Positions 32,567 to 39,889 of a stretch of DNA of 39,889 nucleotides are shown here, in pieces. The DNA lies in contig JAEWKH010000149.1 in NCBI GenBank assembly GCA_023386155.1, positions 1 to 39,889 on the forward strand, in the 5' to 3' direction. A program made the position numbers and the translations under genes. The notes beneath the pieces are model-generated. The model worked only from the letters and a program-made list of their open reading frames with translations, had not been told where the DNA came from and made no database searches. Source of the stretch: Pseudomonadota bacterium (GTDB lineage Bacteria; Pseudomonadota; Alphaproteobacteria; Rhizobiales; Beijerinckiaceae). Position 1 is the stretch's first letter. Each line of letters begins with the position of its first letter.

Positions 32567-32734
32567 ATGGCCAAAGCCGCAACGATCAAAGTGAAGCTCG
32601 TTTCCACCGCCGACACGGGCTATTTCTACGTGACGAAGAAGAACTCGCGCACGATGACCGAGAAGCTCAACTTGAAGAAGTACGATCCGGTCGCGAAGAA
32701 GCACGTCGAGTTCAAGGAAGCCAAGATTAAGTAA
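32567..32734 (+). CDS. rpmG: 50S ribosomal protein L33
   Basis: This 55-residue basic protein is L33 of the large ribosomal subunit: MAKAATIKVKLVSTADTGYF, then YVTKKNSRTMTEKLNLKKYDP and the C-terminal HVEFKEAKIK. It lacks the CxxC pairs, so it is the zinc-free form. AAGAGG lies 11 nt before the ATG. Confidence 0.97.
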   Translation: MAKAATIKVKLVSTADTGYFYVTKKNSRTMTEKLNLKKYDPVAKKHVEFKEAKIK

Positions 32735-32765
32735 TCGGCCTTCCTCTCACAAACGAACCTTCAGG

Positions 32766-32798
32766 AAAACCGCCCCCTCGTTGGGGCGGTTTTTCTTT
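32766..32798 (+). terminator. Rho-independent terminator after rpmG
   Basis: AAAACCGCCCC (32766-32776), loop CTCGTT, and GGGGCGGTTTT (32783-32793) form an 11-bp stem running into TTTCTTTT. This is a strong terminator. Confidence 0.92.
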
Positions 32799-32933
32799 TG
32801 GGGCGCTGCCGAGACCTGCCCCGCCGACCGCCCGTCAATCGGATCGCCGCCATGGACTTCGCTGCAATGAAGCCGGCGGTTCAAAAGTGGTAATCTTCCT
32901 GCTCCAGTCAGGGAGCGACCAGAACACCATAAT

Positions 32934-33157
32934 AGTACGATTTTAGTACTGACTGGCATTTTTCAAGCAATTCTCCCGGCTCATATGTTCAGCACGAGGG
33001 GCTCGCAAGAATTCCATGAGCCATGGCGCACCCACGTCTGACTTACATCTACGTCTTTCGATGTAGCGCATACGTCCAGCACACTACCCAGCAAGCGCCA
33101 CTTGCTTCAGCACAGTCCCGATTGTTTCATTGATGGCATCGAGTGTTTCAGTGATGG
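32934..33157. promoter_or_regulatory. Gene-free region before the biosynthetic operon with repeats
   Basis: The stretch 32799-33238 holds no convincing gene and is AT-rich relative to its flanks. It contains AGTAC-N7-GTACT (32934-32950), TACATC-N10-GATGTA (33044-33065), and two copies of TGTTTCANTGATGG with 21-nt spacing (33123-33136 and 33144-33157), i.e. two helical turns. These are candidate operators for the operon beginning at 33239. No clear -35/-10 pair was found. Confidence 0.4.
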
Positions 33158-33238
33158 ACTCCGATGAACGGCGAGGCCGCTCATCGGAGTGAGTTGCTCT
33201 TACGCATGCCAGCAATCCCCAACCAACGGGATCCATGT

Positions 33239-33886
33239 ATGACTCTGGCCGCTGACCTGGGGCGCGGGATCGCCGTTCCGGTCCTGGAGAATGACGATTT
33301 GGAGGTCCTGGCCTTCAAACTCGACACGGGTCCGGACTTCATGTGCGAGATGGAAGCCTGCCTGAGCGCGGACGAACGTCGGCGCGCTGCGGATTTCGCG
33401 CAGGAGCGGGACCGCCGCCGGTTCGTCGCCGCCCGGGGCCAGCTGCGCCATCTTCTCGCGTCCCGGCTCGGAATGCCTCCGACCGAGATCGAGCTGGAAT
33501 ACGGCCCGCAGGGCAAGCCCCGCCTCTCGGCCCGCATGCCCGCCCGCGAGTTGCGTTTCGGCGTCTCCCGGTCGGACGATTTGGCCGTCATCGCCCTCTC
33601 GGAGACGTGCGAGATCGGCGTGGATATCGAAGCCATGCGCCCCGTGGCCGAGGCGGACGATATCGCGGCGCTCTGTTTCTCGGCTGCCGAATACGAGTCC
33701 TACCGCGCCCTGCCGCCCGAGCGGCGGACCGAAGGTTTCCTGCGGCGCTGGACCAGGCTGGAAGCCATTGCCAAGGCCCTGGGATGCGGCCTGGGGCAGT
33801 CCGTTCCGACGGATGACGCGGATTGGGCCATCCACACGTTTGCGCCGGATCCGGACTTCATCGGAACCGCGGTCGTTCAGAAGTGA
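33239..33886 (+). CDS. Sfp-type 4'-phosphopantetheinyl transferase
   Basis: The enzyme moves phosphopantetheine from CoA to the serine of carrier domains, here most likely Ser931 of the NRPS-like protein. Diagnostic motifs are GPQGKPRL, the magnesium site IGVDIEAM and FLRRWTRLEAIAKALG. The 215-residue start at 33239 is preferred because the family begins close to the first strand (VLAFKLD); an ATG at 33164 would add 25 residues with low GC3. The thioesterase gene follows after 13 nt, so transferase, thioesterase and NRPS-like genes form one operon. Confidence 0.9.
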   Translation: MTLAADLGRGIAVPVLENDDLEVLAFKLDTGPDFMCEMEACLSADERRRAADFAQERDRRRFVAARGQLRHLLASRLGMPPTEIELEYGPQGKPRLSARMPARELRFGVSRSDDLAVIALSETCEIGVDIEAMRPVAEADDIAALCFSAAEYESYRALPPERRTEGFLRRWTRLEAIAKALGCGLGQSVPTDDADWAIHTFAPDPDFIGTAVVQK

Positions 33887-33899
33887 TTGGAGTGTCCTC

Positions 33900-34958
33900 A
33901 TGAAGACGGACGTGATCCCGGTCCCGAACTTTCTTGCCGCCCTTGCGGGGAAGGACATCAAGGTCTGGGTCGAGCGCGATCAGCTGCGCTGCAACGCGCC
34001 CGCGGGGGCGCTGACCCCGGAATTCCGCGACCAGCTGCGGAACCGGAAGAGCGAGATCATCGGATTCCTGACCATGGCCGAGGCGGCGACCCGGCAGCAG
34101 CCCGCCATCGTGCCGATCCAGCCCCGCGGAACGCTTCCCCCCATCTACGCCGTGCCTGGACATGCCGGAGCCGTCTTCTCGTTCTCCGCCTTCTCGAAGC
34201 GCCTGGGCGACGATCAGCCGTTCTTCGCGCTCGAGCCGCCGGGCCTCGACGAGCGGGTCGAGCCGATGGATCGCGTCGAGGACATCGCCGCGTATTTCGC
34301 GAACCAGATCCTCGAGTTCCAGCCCACCGGCCCCTGCGTGATCGCCGGCTACTGCTCCGGCGCCGCGACCGCGTTCGAACTGGCGAAGCTCCTGGGTCAA
34401 CAGGGGGTCGATGTCCAATGCCTGGCCCTCTTCGGCCCCCTTCATCCGAACACCTACCAGGCGTGGCACCGGCAGTTCATCTTCGAGGCCAAGCGTCGGG
34501 TAGGCGCGGTGAGCCACCACCTGCGCAAGGCCGCAAGGCAGCCGTCGTTCGGGGAAGCCGCGCGGTACGTGGGCGAGCGGCTCACGTATCTCCGCGGCCG
34601 CATCCGTGATCGTCTTAATCGCCATCGTCCGCTCCTGAGCCACGCGCGCCCGGACGGGGAAACGGCCAAGGCGGATCCGATGCTGACGCGCCGGTTCCGG
34701 CTGCAGGCCGCCGCCATCGCTGCCGTGGGGCGGTACACGCCCGCTCCGTATACCGGCCGCATGTGCATCTTTCTTCCGAACAAGGCCTGGCTGCGGTCGG
34801 GCGCCGGGTCGCTCCACTGGCTTCAAGTGGCTCCCCAGGCCGAGGTCTATTACGGGCCCGAGAGTTGCTACGGGCCCCTCATGCTCGCGGAGCCGGACGC
34901 CCCGGCCATCGCCGAGTTGTATCGTCAGTCGCTCCGAGGAGGCGAGAGGATTTCATGA
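33900..34958 (+). CDS. Free-standing thioesterase with TubC-type docking domain
   Basis: The 352-residue protein starts with about 50 residues matching the TubC N-terminal docking domain (KVWVERDQLRCNAPAGALTP ... EIIGFL), normally found at the front of NRPS subunits. The rest is an NRPS-type alpha/beta-hydrolase: YAVPGHAGAVFSFSAF, FFALEPPGLDE, and the nucleophile elbow AGYCSGAA, where the usual GxSxG is GYCSG, putting Cys at the nucleophile position. The C-terminal end (YYGPESCYGPLMLAEPDAP) lacks the expected His before the ML pair. GGAG precedes the ATG. The stop overlaps the NRPS start (ATGA). It probably releases or edits the carrier-bound product. Confidence 0.85.
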   Translation: MKTDVIPVPNFLAALAGKDIKVWVERDQLRCNAPAGALTPEFRDQLRNRKSEIIGFLTMAEAATRQQPAIVPIQPRGTLPPIYAVPGHAGAVFSFSAFSKRLGDDQPFFALEPPGLDERVEPMDRVEDIAAYFANQILEFQPTGPCVIAGYCSGAATAFELAKLLGQQGVDVQCLALFGPLHPNTYQAWHRQFIFEAKRRVGAVSHHLRKAARQPSFGEAARYVGERLTYLRGRIRDRLNRHRPLLSHARPDGETAKADPMLTRRFRLQAAAIAAVGRYTPAPYTGRMCIFLPNKAWLRSGAGSLHWLQVAPQAEVYYGPESCYGPLMLAEPDAPAIAELYRQSLRGGERIS

Positions 34959-37930
34959 ACCATATCGTAGTGCCCGCAACGGAGAGCTTTGCGCTTCCTC
35001 TCCTGAACGATCGCGATCATCAGGCCCTGGTCGTTGATTTCAACGCCACCTCCGCGTCCTATCCATCGGACAGGACCATCGTCGATCTCTTCCGCGAACA
35101 GGTGGAACGCGCTCCCGCTGCCGAAGCGATCCGCTTCGGCAGCGGGAGCCTGACATACCGACAGCTGAACGAGCGCTCCAACCAGATGGCCGCCCGCCTC
35201 GCCTCGATGGGCGTAGGGCCCGGGCGGGTCGTCCTCCTGTTCATGGAACACTCCATCGAGGTCGTCGTCGCAATTCTGGGCGTCATGAAGTCCGGAGCGG
35301 CCTACGTGCCGGTCGACGCGGCAACCCCGAAGGGGCGCCTCGCCACGATCCTGAAGGACATCGCCCAGGGGACGGACGGTCGGGCCCCGGTCGCGATCAC
35401 CCAGGCGCGCCTGCAATCCGCAATGCCTCCCGATCTCGCCGACGTGCTCGTGCTCGACGCCGACTTCCAGTCGATCTCGTCGCAGCCCACGACCGACCGG
35501 GCGTCTTCGGCCACGCCGGATGGCATCGCCTACATCATCTTCACGTCCGGATCGACCGGTGTGCCGAAAGGCGTCATGATCGAGCATCGAAGCCTGGTGA
35601 ACTACATCTGGTGGGCAGCCCGGATGTACAGCCCCGGCGAAGCCCTCGCCTGGCCCTTGTTCTCCTCCCTGGCCTTCGACCTGACCGTCACGACGCTGTT
35701 CACTCCTCTCGTCACCGGCGGCCGGATCGTGGTGTACCGTGGCGATCCCGGCGTGCAGAGCATGGTCGTGCTCAATGTCGTCGACGACAACGCCGTCGAC
35801 ATCATGAAGCTGACGCCGGCCCACCTCGCGATGATCCGCGACCGCAATCTCCACACCACGAAACTGCGCAAGTTCATCGTGGGCGGCGAGGACTTCAAGA
35901 CCGAGCTGGCCCGCGACATCACGCAGGCCATTCCCCATCCGGTCGAGATCTACAACGAGTACGGCCCGACGGAGGCGACGGTGGGCTGCATGATCCACCG
36001 GTTCGACATCGACAAGGATCTGTCCCCGTCCGTGCCGATCGGCGTTCCGGCGGCCAATGCCGGGATCTACGTTCTCGACGAGCGGCATCGGCCCGTCGCG
36101 CCCGGAGTCATCGGCGAGATGTTCATCGCCGGAGACGGTCTCGCCAAGGGCTACTTCAATCGTCCCGACCTGACCAAGGAGCGGTTCCTCGTGACCGCCG
36201 ATCCCCGGAACGAGGCTTCGACGCTGCGGCTCTACAAGACCGGCGATCTCGCCCGCTGGAATTCCGAAGGACGCCTCGACTTCCTCGGTCGCGCCGACCA
36301 TCAGGTGAAGGTCGGCGGCGCCCGCGTGGAGCTGGGCGAGATCGAAGCCCGGCTTCTGAAGCACCCGCACATCCAGGACTGCGCCGTCGTCGCCATGGCT
36401 GCGTCAGCGGCGAAACCCGCGACGCAGGTGCGCTATTGCGAGCGCTGCGGTCTCGCGTCCGACATGCCCGGCACCACATATGACGAGGCCGGCGTCTGCA
36501 ATCTGTGCCGGGCCTTCGACACCTATGTCGACAAGGCACAGACCTACTTCAAGACACCGGAGGACCTGGAGGCCCTCATCGCGGAGATGAAGGCCAACCG
36601 CAAGGGGCCCTATGACTGCATCGTTCTGCTGAGCGGCGGCAAGGACAGTAGCTTCATGCTGTGCAAGCTCGTCGCCATGGGGGTGAAGCCGATCACGTTC
36701 ACCCTGGACAACGGCTTCATCTCGGAAGGAGCCAAGGCGAATATCAGGCGGCTCGTGAACTCCCTCGGCGTGGACCACCACTGGGGAAGCACGCCGCACA
36801 TGAACGAGATCTTCGTCGACAGCCTGAAGCGGTTCGCGAATGTCTGCAACGGCTGCTTCAAGACGATCTACACCCTTGCCACCAACTTCGCGCGCGAGAG
36901 GCAAATCGGATACATCGTCACCGGCCTGTCGCGGGGCCAGTTCTTCGAGACCCGGCTGACCGAGGAGGTCTTCAAGCGGGACGACTACGATCCGGCCCGC
37001 CTCGACGCGCTCGTCACCGAGGCGCGCAAGGAATACCACCGTCGCGAGGACGCGGTCTCCCGCTATCTCGACGTGGACGTCTTCCGGAACGACGCCGTGT
37101 TCGAGGAAGTGAAGTTCATCGACTTCTACCGGTACTGGAGCGTTCCGCTGGAGGACATGCTCGAGTTCCTGAAGACGCAGGCGGGATGGAGCCGGCCGGC
37201 CGACACCGGACGCTCCACCAACTGCCTCATCAACGATGTCGGCATCTACGTTCACAGGAAGCAGCGGGGACACCACAACTACGCCCTGCCCTACAGCTGG
37301 GACGTGCGTCTTGGACAGAAGACGCGCGACGAAGCCATCGACGAGCTGAACGACGAGCTGGACGTGCCGCGCATCAAGGAGATCATGACCCAGATCGGCT
37401 ACGTCGAGCCGCTCGCGGCGGAGGACGGGATCGCGCGCCTCGTGGCCTACTACGTCTCCTCGACGGATGTGTCCGTGGCGGAACTGCGCGCCCATCTTGC
37501 CGAAGAACTCACGGAGTCGATGATGCCCACCCAATTCGTCCGCCTGGAGCGGATGCCACTGACCACCAACGGCAAGGTCGATCGCACGGCGCTTCCGGAG
37601 CCGACGGCGGAGAACATCCAGACCGAGCAGGAATTCGTCGCCCCGGCGACGGAGACCGAGAAGACGCTGGCCGCCCTGTGGTGCGATCTCCTGAAGGTCG
37701 AGTCGATCGGCCGCAACGACAACTTCTTCAACCTCGGGGGCCACTCGCTCCTGGTGATGAGGGCGGTGTCGCGCCTGCGGGAGACCTTCGGCGTGGACGT
37801 GCAGCTGCGCAACCTCTTCGAGCGCCCGACGGTGGCGGGGCTCGCCGAGGTGATCGACGGGATGCTCTGGATGGCGGAGTCGAGGGCTCCCTCGGCCTCC
37901 GAAGGGCCGCGAGAGGAAATCGAGATCTAG
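34955..37930 (+). CDS. NRPS-like protein: adenylation domain interrupted by a PP-loop amidotransferase-type domain, plus carrier
   Basis: The 991-residue protein begins as an ordinary adenylation domain: TSGSTGVPKG (197-206), NEYGPTE (334-340), YKTGDLARW and GRADHQVKVGGARVELGEIE (445-464, motif A8). At about residue 490 a second domain starts: a zinc ribbon (C495/C498, C515/C518), the PP-loop LSGGKDSS (559-566), NVCNGCFKT and TGLSRGQFFETRL, matching N-acetyl-sugar amidotransferases. At about 822 the A-domain subdomain resumes (ESMMPTQF, A9; NGKVDR, A10 at 872-877). A carrier domain follows (LGGHSLLVM, Ser931) with the acidic tail PREEIEI. The specificity positions read D-L-T-K-I-G-E-V-G, close to the asparagine code. 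There is no condensation or internal thioesterase domain. AGAGGA precedes the ATG. Confidence 0.9.
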   Translation: MNHIVVPATESFALPLLNDRDHQALVVDFNATSASYPSDRTIVDLFREQVERAPAAEAIRFGSGSLTYRQLNERSNQMAARLASMGVGPGRVVLLFMEHSIEVVVAILGVMKSGAAYVPVDAATPKGRLATILKDIAQGTDGRAPVAITQARLQSAMPPDLADVLVLDADFQSISSQPTTDRASSATPDGIAYIIFTSGSTGVPKGVMIEHRSLVNYIWWAARMYSPGEALAWPLFSSLAFDLTVTTLFTPLVTGGRIVVYRGDPGVQSMVVLNVVDDNAVDIMKLTPAHLAMIRDRNLHTTKLRKFIVGGEDFKTELARDITQAIPHPVEIYNEYGPTEATVGCMIHRFDIDKDLSPSVPIGVPAANAGIYVLDERHRPVAPGVIGEMFIAGDGLAKGYFNRPDLTKERFLVTADPRNEASTLRLYKTGDLARWNSEGRLDFLGRADHQVKVGGARVELGEIEARLLKHPHIQDCAVVAMAASAAKPATQVRYCERCGLASDMPGTTYDEAGVCNLCRAFDTYVDKAQTYFKTPEDLEALIAEMKANRKGPYDCIVLLSGGKDSSFMLCKLVAMGVKPITFTLDNGFISEGAKANIRRLVNSLGVDHHWGSTPHMNEIFVDSLKRFANVCNGCFKTIYTLATNFARERQIGYIVTGLSRGQFFETRLTEEVFKRDDYDPARLDALVTEARKEYHRREDAVSRYLDVDVFRNDAVFEEVKFIDFYRYWSVPLEDMLEFLKTQAGWSRPADTGRSTNCLINDVGIYVHRKQRGHHNYALPYSWDVRLGQKTRDEAIDELNDELDVPRIKEIMTQIGYVEPLAAEDGIARLVAYYVSSTDVSVAELRAHLAEELTESMMPTQFVRLERMPLTTNGKVDRTALPEPTAENIQTEQEFVAPATETEKTLAALWCDLLKVESIGRNDNFFNLGGHSLLVMRAVSRLRETFGVDVQLRNLFERPTVAGLAEVIDGMLWMAESRAPSASEGPREEIEI

Positions 37931-37979
37931 AGCATCGGACCCAAAAGTGGATTTGCACTTTTGGGGTCAATCCGATGCT
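37931..37979. repeat. Hairpin just after the NRPS-like gene
   Basis: AGCATCGGA...TCCGATGCT with an inner arm CAAAAGTG / CACTTTTG makes a long stem at the operon end. It has no T-run, so it is more likely a REP-type element, though it may protect the 3' end of the transcript. Confidence 0.7.
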
Positions 37980-37993
37980 CCTCTCTTTGGAGG

Positions 37994-38042
37994 GCGCATC
38001 GTTCTTCGCGAAAAACCGGGTCCACTTTTTCGCACGATGCGC
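37994..38042 (+). repeat. Palindromic repeat upstream of the acyl-CoA dehydrogenase gene
   Basis: GCGCATCGT...ACGATGCGC ends enclose a 49-nt element. It is the inverted counterpart of 39297-39347, differing at about three central positions. Confidence 0.8.
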
Positions 38043-38128
38043 TAGCGTCGCCGGCTCGCCCGGGCGGTCTCTCAGGACCGTTCGGACGAGCATCTCGTGT
38101 TGGACCGGCGTCAGAACGGGTAAGGGCT

Positions 38129-39298
38129 ATGGACGGATCTGGAATTGCGCCGCGACGGCCGGGATTGCCCTGGGCGACGGGTGACTACGAGCAGCTGCGC
38201 GACCAGGTGCGCCGCTTCGTCGAGAAGGAAATCAAGCCCCATGCGGATCGCTGGGAGGAGGAAGGGTTCATTCCCCGCTCTATCCTGCGCCGCATGGGTG
38301 AGCTCGGCTTCCTCGGCATCCGTTATCCGGCAGAGTACGGCGGCGCCGAGATGGATGCGGTCGCGTCGACGGTCTTCGCCGAGGAGCTCGGGCGCTCGAC
38401 CTATGGCGGTGTCGCCATCGCGACGCTGGTGCACACCGACATGGCCTCCGTGCACGTCTTCCACGAAGGGACCAAGGCGCAGCGGGAGCGCTGGATGCCG
38501 GGCATCGTCAGCGGCGAGGTGATCACCGCGATCGCCATTACGGAGCCGGATGCCGGCTCGGACGTGAAGGCCATCAGGACCCGCGCCCGCCGGGACGGCG
38601 ATTCCTACATCCTCGACGGCGAGAAGACCTACATCACCAACGGCGTCCATGCGGACCTCTACTGCGTCGCGGCCAAGACCGATCCATCGGCCGGGGCCCA
38701 CGGTATCTCGATCTTCCTGGTGGAGAAGGGAACGCCGGGACTCAGGGTCGCCCGCGCGCTCGACAAGCATGGCTGGCGCTGCTCCGACACGGCGGAACTC
38801 GTCTTCGAGGGCTGCCGCATCCCGGCCGGGAACATGCTCGGCATGGAGGGACAGGGCTTCTACTCGATCATGGGCAATTTCCAGAACGAGCGTCTCGTGC
38901 TTGCCGCCATGGCCATCGGCGCCGCTCAGGCGGCCATCGACATGACGCTCGCCTGGGTGAGAACCCGCCGCGCGTTCGGGGGCGTTCTCTGGGACATGCA
39001 GGCGATCCGCGAGCGCCTCGCCATGCTCGCCACGAAGGTCGAGGCGGGTCGCCAGTTCCTCTATGCCACCGCGTGGCGCATGGCGGCGGACGAGGACTGC
39101 ATGCGCGAGGTCTCGATGGTGAAGGCCTATTGCGGAGAGATCGTCAACGAGGTCATGTACACATGCGTGCAGTTCCACGGCGCCATGGGCTTCATGCGCG
39201 AAAGTCCCATCGAGCGCATGGCGCGCGACGCCCGCGTCCTGTCGATCGGCGGCGGGGCCACGGAAGTGATGCTCGAGGTGATCGCGTCGATGTCCTAG
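38129..39298 (+). CDS. Acyl-CoA dehydrogenase, possible tailoring enzyme
   Basis: This 389-residue flavoenzyme has the standard domains: an N-terminal helical part (FVEKEIKPHADRWEEEGFIP), the flavin-binding ITEPDAGSDVKAIRTRA, YILDGEKTYITNG, RRAFGGVLWDMQAI, and the C-terminal HGAMGFMRESPIERMARD, where the glutamate serves as candidate base. The family introduces double bonds in acyl thioesters, and some members oxidise amino acids held on carrier proteins (prolyl-carrier to pyrrolyl). It lies 198 nt after the NRPS-like gene with hairpins between, so it may have its own promoter. A role with the carrier-bound product is plausible, but general fatty-acid or amino-acid catabolism cannot be excluded. 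Start supported by AAGGGCT. Confidence 0.85.
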   Translation: MDGSGIAPRRPGLPWATGDYEQLRDQVRRFVEKEIKPHADRWEEEGFIPRSILRRMGELGFLGIRYPAEYGGAEMDAVASTVFAEELGRSTYGGVAIATLVHTDMASVHVFHEGTKAQRERWMPGIVSGEVITAIAITEPDAGSDVKAIRTRARRDGDSYILDGEKTYITNGVHADLYCVAAKTDPSAGAHGISIFLVEKGTPGLRVARALDKHGWRCSDTAELVFEGCRIPAGNMLGMEGQGFYSIMGNFQNERLVLAAMAIGAAQAAIDMTLAWVRTRRAFGGVLWDMQAIRERLAMLATKVEAGRQFLYATAWRMAADEDCMREVSMVKAYCGEIVNEVMYTCVQFHGAMGFMRESPIERMARDARVLSIGGGATEVMLEVIASMS

Positions 39299-39347
39299 CG
39301 CATCGTGCGAAAAAGCGGATCGGGTTTTTCGCGAAGAACGATGCGCT
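39297..39347 (-). repeat. Palindromic repeat after the acyl-CoA dehydrogenase gene
   Basis: AGCGCATCGT...ACGATGCGCT, about 46/49 identical to the reverse complement of 37994-38042. Its first bases include the last two of the dehydrogenase stop codon. Confidence 0.8.
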
Positions 39348-39387
39348 CTTCGAAGAATGGAGCATCAGGCATCGCCGGTGACAAGCG

Positions 39388-39411
39388 AAGGCAGCCCCGC
39401 GGGGCTGCCTT
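39388..39411. terminator. Perfect 24-nt palindrome between convergent genes
   Basis: AAGGCAGCCCCG followed directly by its complement forms a hairpin between the dehydrogenase gene and the leftward last gene. There is no T-run on either side; a terminator role is likely from position only. Confidence 0.55.
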
Positions 39412-39417
39412 GCAGTT

Positions 39418-39889
39418 TCAGCGATAGACGCCCTCGATCCGACGGATGCGTTGGACGTTGTGCCGGTTGACCGAGCCCGTTGTCACCACGTCCCGCCTCA
39501 CCGAACGCACCACACGGCCCCCGTTGCGGTCGCGGTAGACCACCCGGGTCACCGTGCGCGGCTGACGATAGACGACTCGCGGCCTGTAGACCGGATCGCG
39601 ATAGACCACCCGCGTACGATAGACGGGAGCCGGCCGGTAGACGACCCGCGTCACAGGGGCAGAATAATAGCCGTAAGCAGGATAGCTGTAGGCCGGGTAG
39701 TTGTAGGCTGGGTAATTATACGCGACGGGATATCCGTATCCGTATCCAGAGGCCGGATATCCGTAAGCAGGATAGCCATAGGCCGGGTAACCGTAGGCCG
39801 GAGTGGACGCTGCGGTGATCAGGCCGCCGAGCACCGCGCCGCCGATCAGGCCGGCTGCCACTGCACCGCCACCGCCCCAGCCACGGCGG
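39418..39889 (-). CDS. Tyr/Pro/Ala-repeat exported protein, 5' end outside the window
   Basis: The frame is open to the window edge, so the start and probable signal peptide are missing. Visible residues begin RRGWGGGGAVAAGLIGGAVLGGLI, a glycine-zipper-like stretch, followed by tandem YGYPA / YNYPA units and then repeated RVVYR motifs (VTRVVYRPAP, RTRVVYRDP, RPRVVYRQP), giving a basic C-terminus. Proteins like this are common exported or envelope proteins of Hyphomicrobiales; their function is unknown. Confidence 0.7.
   Translation of the reverse strand, partial: RRGWGGGGAVAAGLIGGAVLGGLITAASTPAYGYPAYGYPAYGYPASGYGYGYPVAYNYPAYNYPAYSYPAYGYYSAPVTRVVYRPAPVYRTRVVYRDPVYRPRVVYRQPRTVTRVVYRDRNGGRVVRSVRRDVVTTGSVNRHNVQRIRRIEGVYR

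Noticed and set aside
1..39889. CRISPR arrays, tRNA or rRNA genes
   Set aside because: No regularly spaced repeats and no cloverleaf or ribosomal sequence were recognised by eye; small RNAs cannot be excluded.

Overview
The window looks like chromosomal DNA of a high-GC alphaproteobacterium of the Hyphomicrobiales, with Methylobacteriaceae such as Microvirga as a plausible home. The grounds are strong GC bias at third codon positions, the housekeeping run plsY-pyrC-pyrB / topA / parE / rnr / rpmG, and the palindromic repeats between genes. The genus is an inference.

Region 1 (1 to about 16614) is accessory DNA. Its right edge falls inside the competence gene dprA, which stops being DprA after about 245 residues. 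The foreign side of the junction ends in CA and carries repeated GTGAGATT-type motifs, like the end of a Tn7/Mu-type transposon. From left to right the island holds: a ThiF/E1-like protein with a probable leader-peptide-binding N-terminus plus an MFS exporter (RiPP-like); an nrtABD nitrate-type ABC importer; a three-gene VWA / PP2C phosphatase / protein kinase cassette of the TerY-P type; a block of leftward small and secreted proteins including a thermonuclease; a serine resolvase with candidate recombination palindromes; a TnsA-like protein lacking two catalytic residues; a small unknown protein; and a GNAT acetyltransferase. No TnsB/TnsC transposase is in the window, so the rest of the element should lie to the left.

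Region 2 (16615 to 32800) is core genome. On the minus strand are pyrB, a DUF559 nuclease-like gene framed by inverted palindromic repeats, a pyrC-like gene lacking the HxH metal motif, plsY, and the 5' part of dprA. On the plus strand are an aidB-like acyl-CoA dehydrogenase, topA, mgtC/sapB, parE, rnr, a DUF983 protein, a NUDIX hydrolase and rpmG, with clear terminators after parE and rpmG.

Region 3 (32800 to 39300) is the most interesting. It is a compact biosynthetic operon: an Sfp-type phosphopantetheinyl transferase, a free-standing thioesterase with a TubC-type docking domain, and a 991-residue NRPS-like protein. In the last, an asparagine-type adenylation domain is interrupted between motifs A8 and A9 by a complete PP-loop ATPase domain of the N-acetyl-sugar-amidotransferase type, followed by a carrier domain. 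An acyl-CoA dehydrogenase gene follows, flanked by near-identical inverted palindromic repeats. A plausible scheme is: the transferase arms the carrier, the A domain loads asparagine or a relative, the PP-loop domain activates a carbonyl for exchange of O with N or S, the dehydrogenase may oxidise the tethered product, and the thioesterase releases it. The window ends in a leftward gene for a Tyr/Pro/Ala-repeat exported protein, cut by the window edge.
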